Below are positions 62,159-64,000 of a stretch of DNA of 64,000 bases, piece after piece. Below the pieces are notes generated by a model that did no database searches, had not been told where the DNA came from, and was given only the letters and a program-made list of their open reading frames with translations. This DNA is from Zhenhengia yiwuensis (lineage in GTDB: Bacteria > Bacillota > Clostridia > Lachnospirales > Cellulosilyticaceae). The DNA is taken from NCBI RefSeq assembly GCF_014384995.1, contig NZ_JACRSY010000009.1, positions 62,001-126,000 on the forward strand, read 5' to 3'. Numbering within the stretch: position 1 is the stretch's first letter; each line of letters starts with the position of its first letter. Position numbers and translations under genes: made by a program.

Positions 62159-63557
62159 GCAAATCCTTATTGATGATGCTTTAAGTTTTATGCGCATTGG
62201 GATACTGAGTGAAGGTACTTTACATCAAGTTTATATACAAGATGAAGAAGATGTGCTTAGTCAAAATACAGTAGTGCAAGGACAGGTTCAAAAAGTTGTA
62301 AAGAATCTTAAAGCAGCTTTTATTGACTTTGGAAAAGATAAGAATGGTCTTTTGCATTTTTCAGGGGTACCTGAAACTTATCTTAAGCATTTACAACCAG
62401 GTATGCGGCTACCTGTTCAAGTCCAAAAAGAGAATAAAGGTGAAAAAGGAGACCGTCTAACAGCAATGGTCAGTATACAGGGTTACTATTTAGTGGCCCT
62501 TCCTTTTGAAACAGGTATTCAAATTTCTAAAAAAATTAAAGATAAGCATATAAAAGCAGAGCTAAAAAGTTGGATTGAAGAAGTAGCTTTAGAGGACGTA
62601 GGCTTTATTGTACGTACGAATGCAGAGAAAGCTTCTAAAGAAGAGCTGATAGATGAAGCAGCTTTTTTGCTTGAGAAAGTAACTCAATTTAGAAAAATGA
62701 AAGATGCCATGCAAAAAGGGACAACACTTATAGAAATGGACTCTCTGTATTGGCAAGTTATTAAAGAACATGTAACACCAGAAGATTCAGTGGAGATTAT
62801 TTGTAATAATGATCAGATTTTAAAGGATGTAGAAGAAAGACAGAAAGTGTTCTTAAAAAATGTAGAGTTCACTTATAAAGTTTATCCTTATTGTGAGAAT
62901 ATTTTTAGACTGTTTAGTATAGAAAAAGATTTTATGGATATACTCAAGAGAAAGATTTGGCTTAAAAATGGTGGTAATATTGTAGTAGACTATACGGAAG
63001 CTATGACTGTAATTGATGTCAATAGTGCTAAAGCTATAGAAGGTAAGAATAGTAACGTGGCAGTACGTAAGCTAAATGAGTTAGCTATAGAAGAAAGTCT
63101 TTATCAGATTATGAGACGCAATTTATCAGGTATTATTATTATAGATTTAGTAGATCTTAAGTCAAAGGAAGATCGTATACAGCTTTATGAATTTGCTAAG
63201 AAGCGTTTTATGGCATTAGATGGAAGACGTTCTAAGATCTACCCCCTTACTGAATTAGATTTACTGCAAATTACACGTACTAAGAAGTACCTGCCTATTC
63301 ATCAAAAGCTTAAAACTGCTGAGGGAGAATACCATTTTAATTATATCTTTTTTGAGATTGAACAAAAAATCAAGCTAACTGCAAGTGAAACAGCTATGAA
63401 ACAAATCTATCTTTATGGTCATAGTGAACTTTTAACTTGGATTAAAACTACCGAGAGGGATAGACTTATAGAGGAAACTTATGGTATTAAACTTCATCTT
63501 ATAGAGAAAACGTCACTTTCAAAAAGAAGTTATGAAATTAAATATCATCTTGCATAA
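62151..63557 (+). CDS. rng: Ribonuclease E/G family protein
   Basis: 468 residues; ATG 62151 has GGAG 6 bases upstream and overlaps the previous stop by 8 bases. An S1 domain interrupts the N-terminal region (VVQGQVQKVVKNLKAAFIDFGKDKNGLLH), and the DNase I-like catalytic part has both metal Asp residues, Asp289 in VIDVNSAK and Asp332 in IIIDLVDLK, 43 apart as in E. coli. The zinc-link CPxC that normally follows the MTRKR-like segment is absent; here LLQITRTKK is followed by a Cys-free tail. It should cut single-stranded RNA, but its oligomer may differ. Confidence 0.9.
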   Translation: MHKQILIDDALSFMRIGILSEGTLHQVYIQDEEDVLSQNTVVQGQVQKVVKNLKAAFIDFGKDKNGLLHFSGVPETYLKHLQPGMRLPVQVQKENKGEKGDRLTAMVSIQGYYLVALPFETGIQISKKIKDKHIKAELKSWIEEVALEDVGFIVRTNAEKASKEELIDEAAFLLEKVTQFRKMKDAMQKGTTLIEMDSLYWQVIKEHVTPEDSVEIICNNDQILKDVEERQKVFLKNVEFTYKVYPYCENIFRLFSIEKDFMDILKRKIWLKNGGNIVVDYTEAMTVIDVNSAKAIEGKNSNVAVRKLNELAIEESLYQIMRRNLSGIIIIDLVDLKSKEDRIQLYEFAKKRFMALDGRRSKIYPLTELDLLQITRTKKYLPIHQKLKTAEGEYHFNYIFFEIEQKIKLTASETAMKQIYLYGHSELLTWIKTTERDRLIEETYGIKLHLIEKTSLSKRSYEIKYHLA

Positions 63558-63562
63558 ATAAG

Positions 63563-63591
63563 TTGACATGATACAAGTAGTATGATATATT
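63563..63591 (+). promoter_or_regulatory. Promoter of rplU operon
   Basis: TTGACA at 63563-63568 and TATATT at 63586-63591, spacing 17, with TGA extension before the -10. It begins 6 bases after the RNase gene. Confidence 0.88.
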
Positions 63592-63596
63592 AATGA

Positions 63597-63662
63597 AGTG
63601 TTTTAGCCGCACGGAGAGGTTTTGAAACTATTTATAGTACCACATCCGGCGAGTTTACGGTT
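63597..63662 (+). promoter_or_regulatory. Ribosomal protein L21 leader
   Basis: Short leader with the GCCGCACGGAGAGG...CCACATCCGGCGAG pattern known for the Firmicutes L21 leader (Rfam L21 leader family), just before an AAGGAGG RBS. Presumed site of autoregulation of rplU and following genes. Confidence 0.8.
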
Positions 63663-63677
63663 TAAGGAGGTGTACAG

Positions 63678-63989
63678 ATGTACGCAATTATTGAAACAGG
63701 TGGCAAACAATACAAAGTTGAAGTTGGCACAAGCTTATTCGTTGAAAAATTAAACGTAGCAGCTGGTGAAACAGTTACTTTCGACAAAGTATTAGTTGTA
63801 TCTAAAGATGACAAAGTTGTAGTAGGTAGCCCTATTGTTGCAGGTGCAGCAGTTAAGGCTGAGGTTGTAGAAGAAGGCAAAGGTCCTAAGATCATTGTTT
63901 ACAAATACAAATCTAAAAAATCTTACCACAAAAAACAAGGTCATCGTCAACCTTTCACAAAAGTGAAAATTACTGCTATTGAAGCGTAA
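63678..63989 (+). CDS. rplU: Large ribosomal subunit protein bL21
   Basis: 103 residues, complete. Starts [17 protein letters not shown] and ends with the basic [19 protein letters not shown]. Binds 23S rRNA near L20. The usual partners (Prp protease gene and rpmA) would follow beyond the right edge; the last 11 bases of the window are noncoding. Confidence 0.97.
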   Translation: MYAIIETGGKQYKVEVGTSLFVEKLNVAAGETVTFDKVLVVSKDDKVVVGSPIVAGAAVKAEVVEEGKGPKIIVYKYKSKKSYHKKQGHRQPFTKVKITAIEA

Positions 63990-64000
63990 TTCCTATGATT

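Noticed and set aside
1..64000. Mobile elements, prophage, CRISPR arrays, toxin-antitoxin or restriction systems
   Set aside because: No transposase, integrase, repeat-spacer array or defence gene is seen; gene order is that of a stable core chromosome.

Overview
The window is one continuous, gene-dense chromosomal segment of a low-GC, endospore-forming Clostridia bacterium. A member of the Lachnospirales, possibly Cellulosilyticum-like, fits best; this is inferred from gene content and protein style, not from a search. Supporting evidence: AT-rich composition, strong AGGAGG-type ribosome binding sites, two T-box riboswitches, the sporulation genes yqfC and yqfD, an NAD-dependent multi-subunit [FeFe]-hydrogenase, a six-gene Rnf complex, and Bacillus/Clostridium-type gene order. 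I see no tRNA, rRNA, insertion sequence, prophage or CRISPR array.

Layout. 1-5804: end of a probable Fe-S protein, then DRTGG and PHP proteins, then hydC, a 2Fe-2S protein, hydB and hydA. 5932-7152: DUF1015 protein. 7165-10751: promoter and T-box leader controlling a VanY-like M15 protein and alaS. 10781-11145: rpsU with its own promoter and a structured leader. 11197-18594: yqfC-yqfD-phoH-pgpH-ybeY-cdd-era-yqzL-recO, the classic Firmicutes cluster without dgkA. 18685-24079: polA, coaE, a lytic transglycosylase and a peptide-binding lipoprotein. 24170-29394: HIT/GalT-like protein, ACT protein, UPF0210, pepD and an AI-2E family permease. 29452-30977 (minus): tyrS with a Tyr T-box. 31085-39594: glgX-type debranching enzyme, a small minus-strand ATPase and a DUF378 protein, radical SAM, M23 peptidase, phosphoesterase, rRNA methyltransferase, pseudouridine synthase and HAD phosphatase. 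39767-43050: argF, serC, serA. 43165-48716: GHKL ATPase and rnfCDGEAB. 48820-59530: DUF4321, maf, radC, mreBCD, a very long PBP2, minCDE, rodA and an mgsA homologue. 59635-63989: radical SAM TIGR03960, TIGR03936, RNase E/G, L21 leader and rplU.

How it works together. The hydrogenase and Rnf can link NADH, ferredoxin, H2 and the membrane ion gradient, the core of a fermentative anaerobe's energy metabolism. The mre-PBP2-min-rodA block makes the rod-shape and division-site machinery. Most other genes are housekeeping translation, replication and RNA modification.

No wholly new multi-gene system stands out. The best leads are changes in otherwise familiar proteins: an M15 peptidase homologue controlled by the alaS T-box with Arg in place of the catalytic Glu and no signal peptide; a methylglyoxal synthase homologue with Ala in place of the catalytic Asp; a PBP2 with two large helical insertions; an RNase E/G without the zinc-link cysteines; a possible SD-sequestering leader on rpsU; and a recurrent pattern of terminators folded over stop codons.
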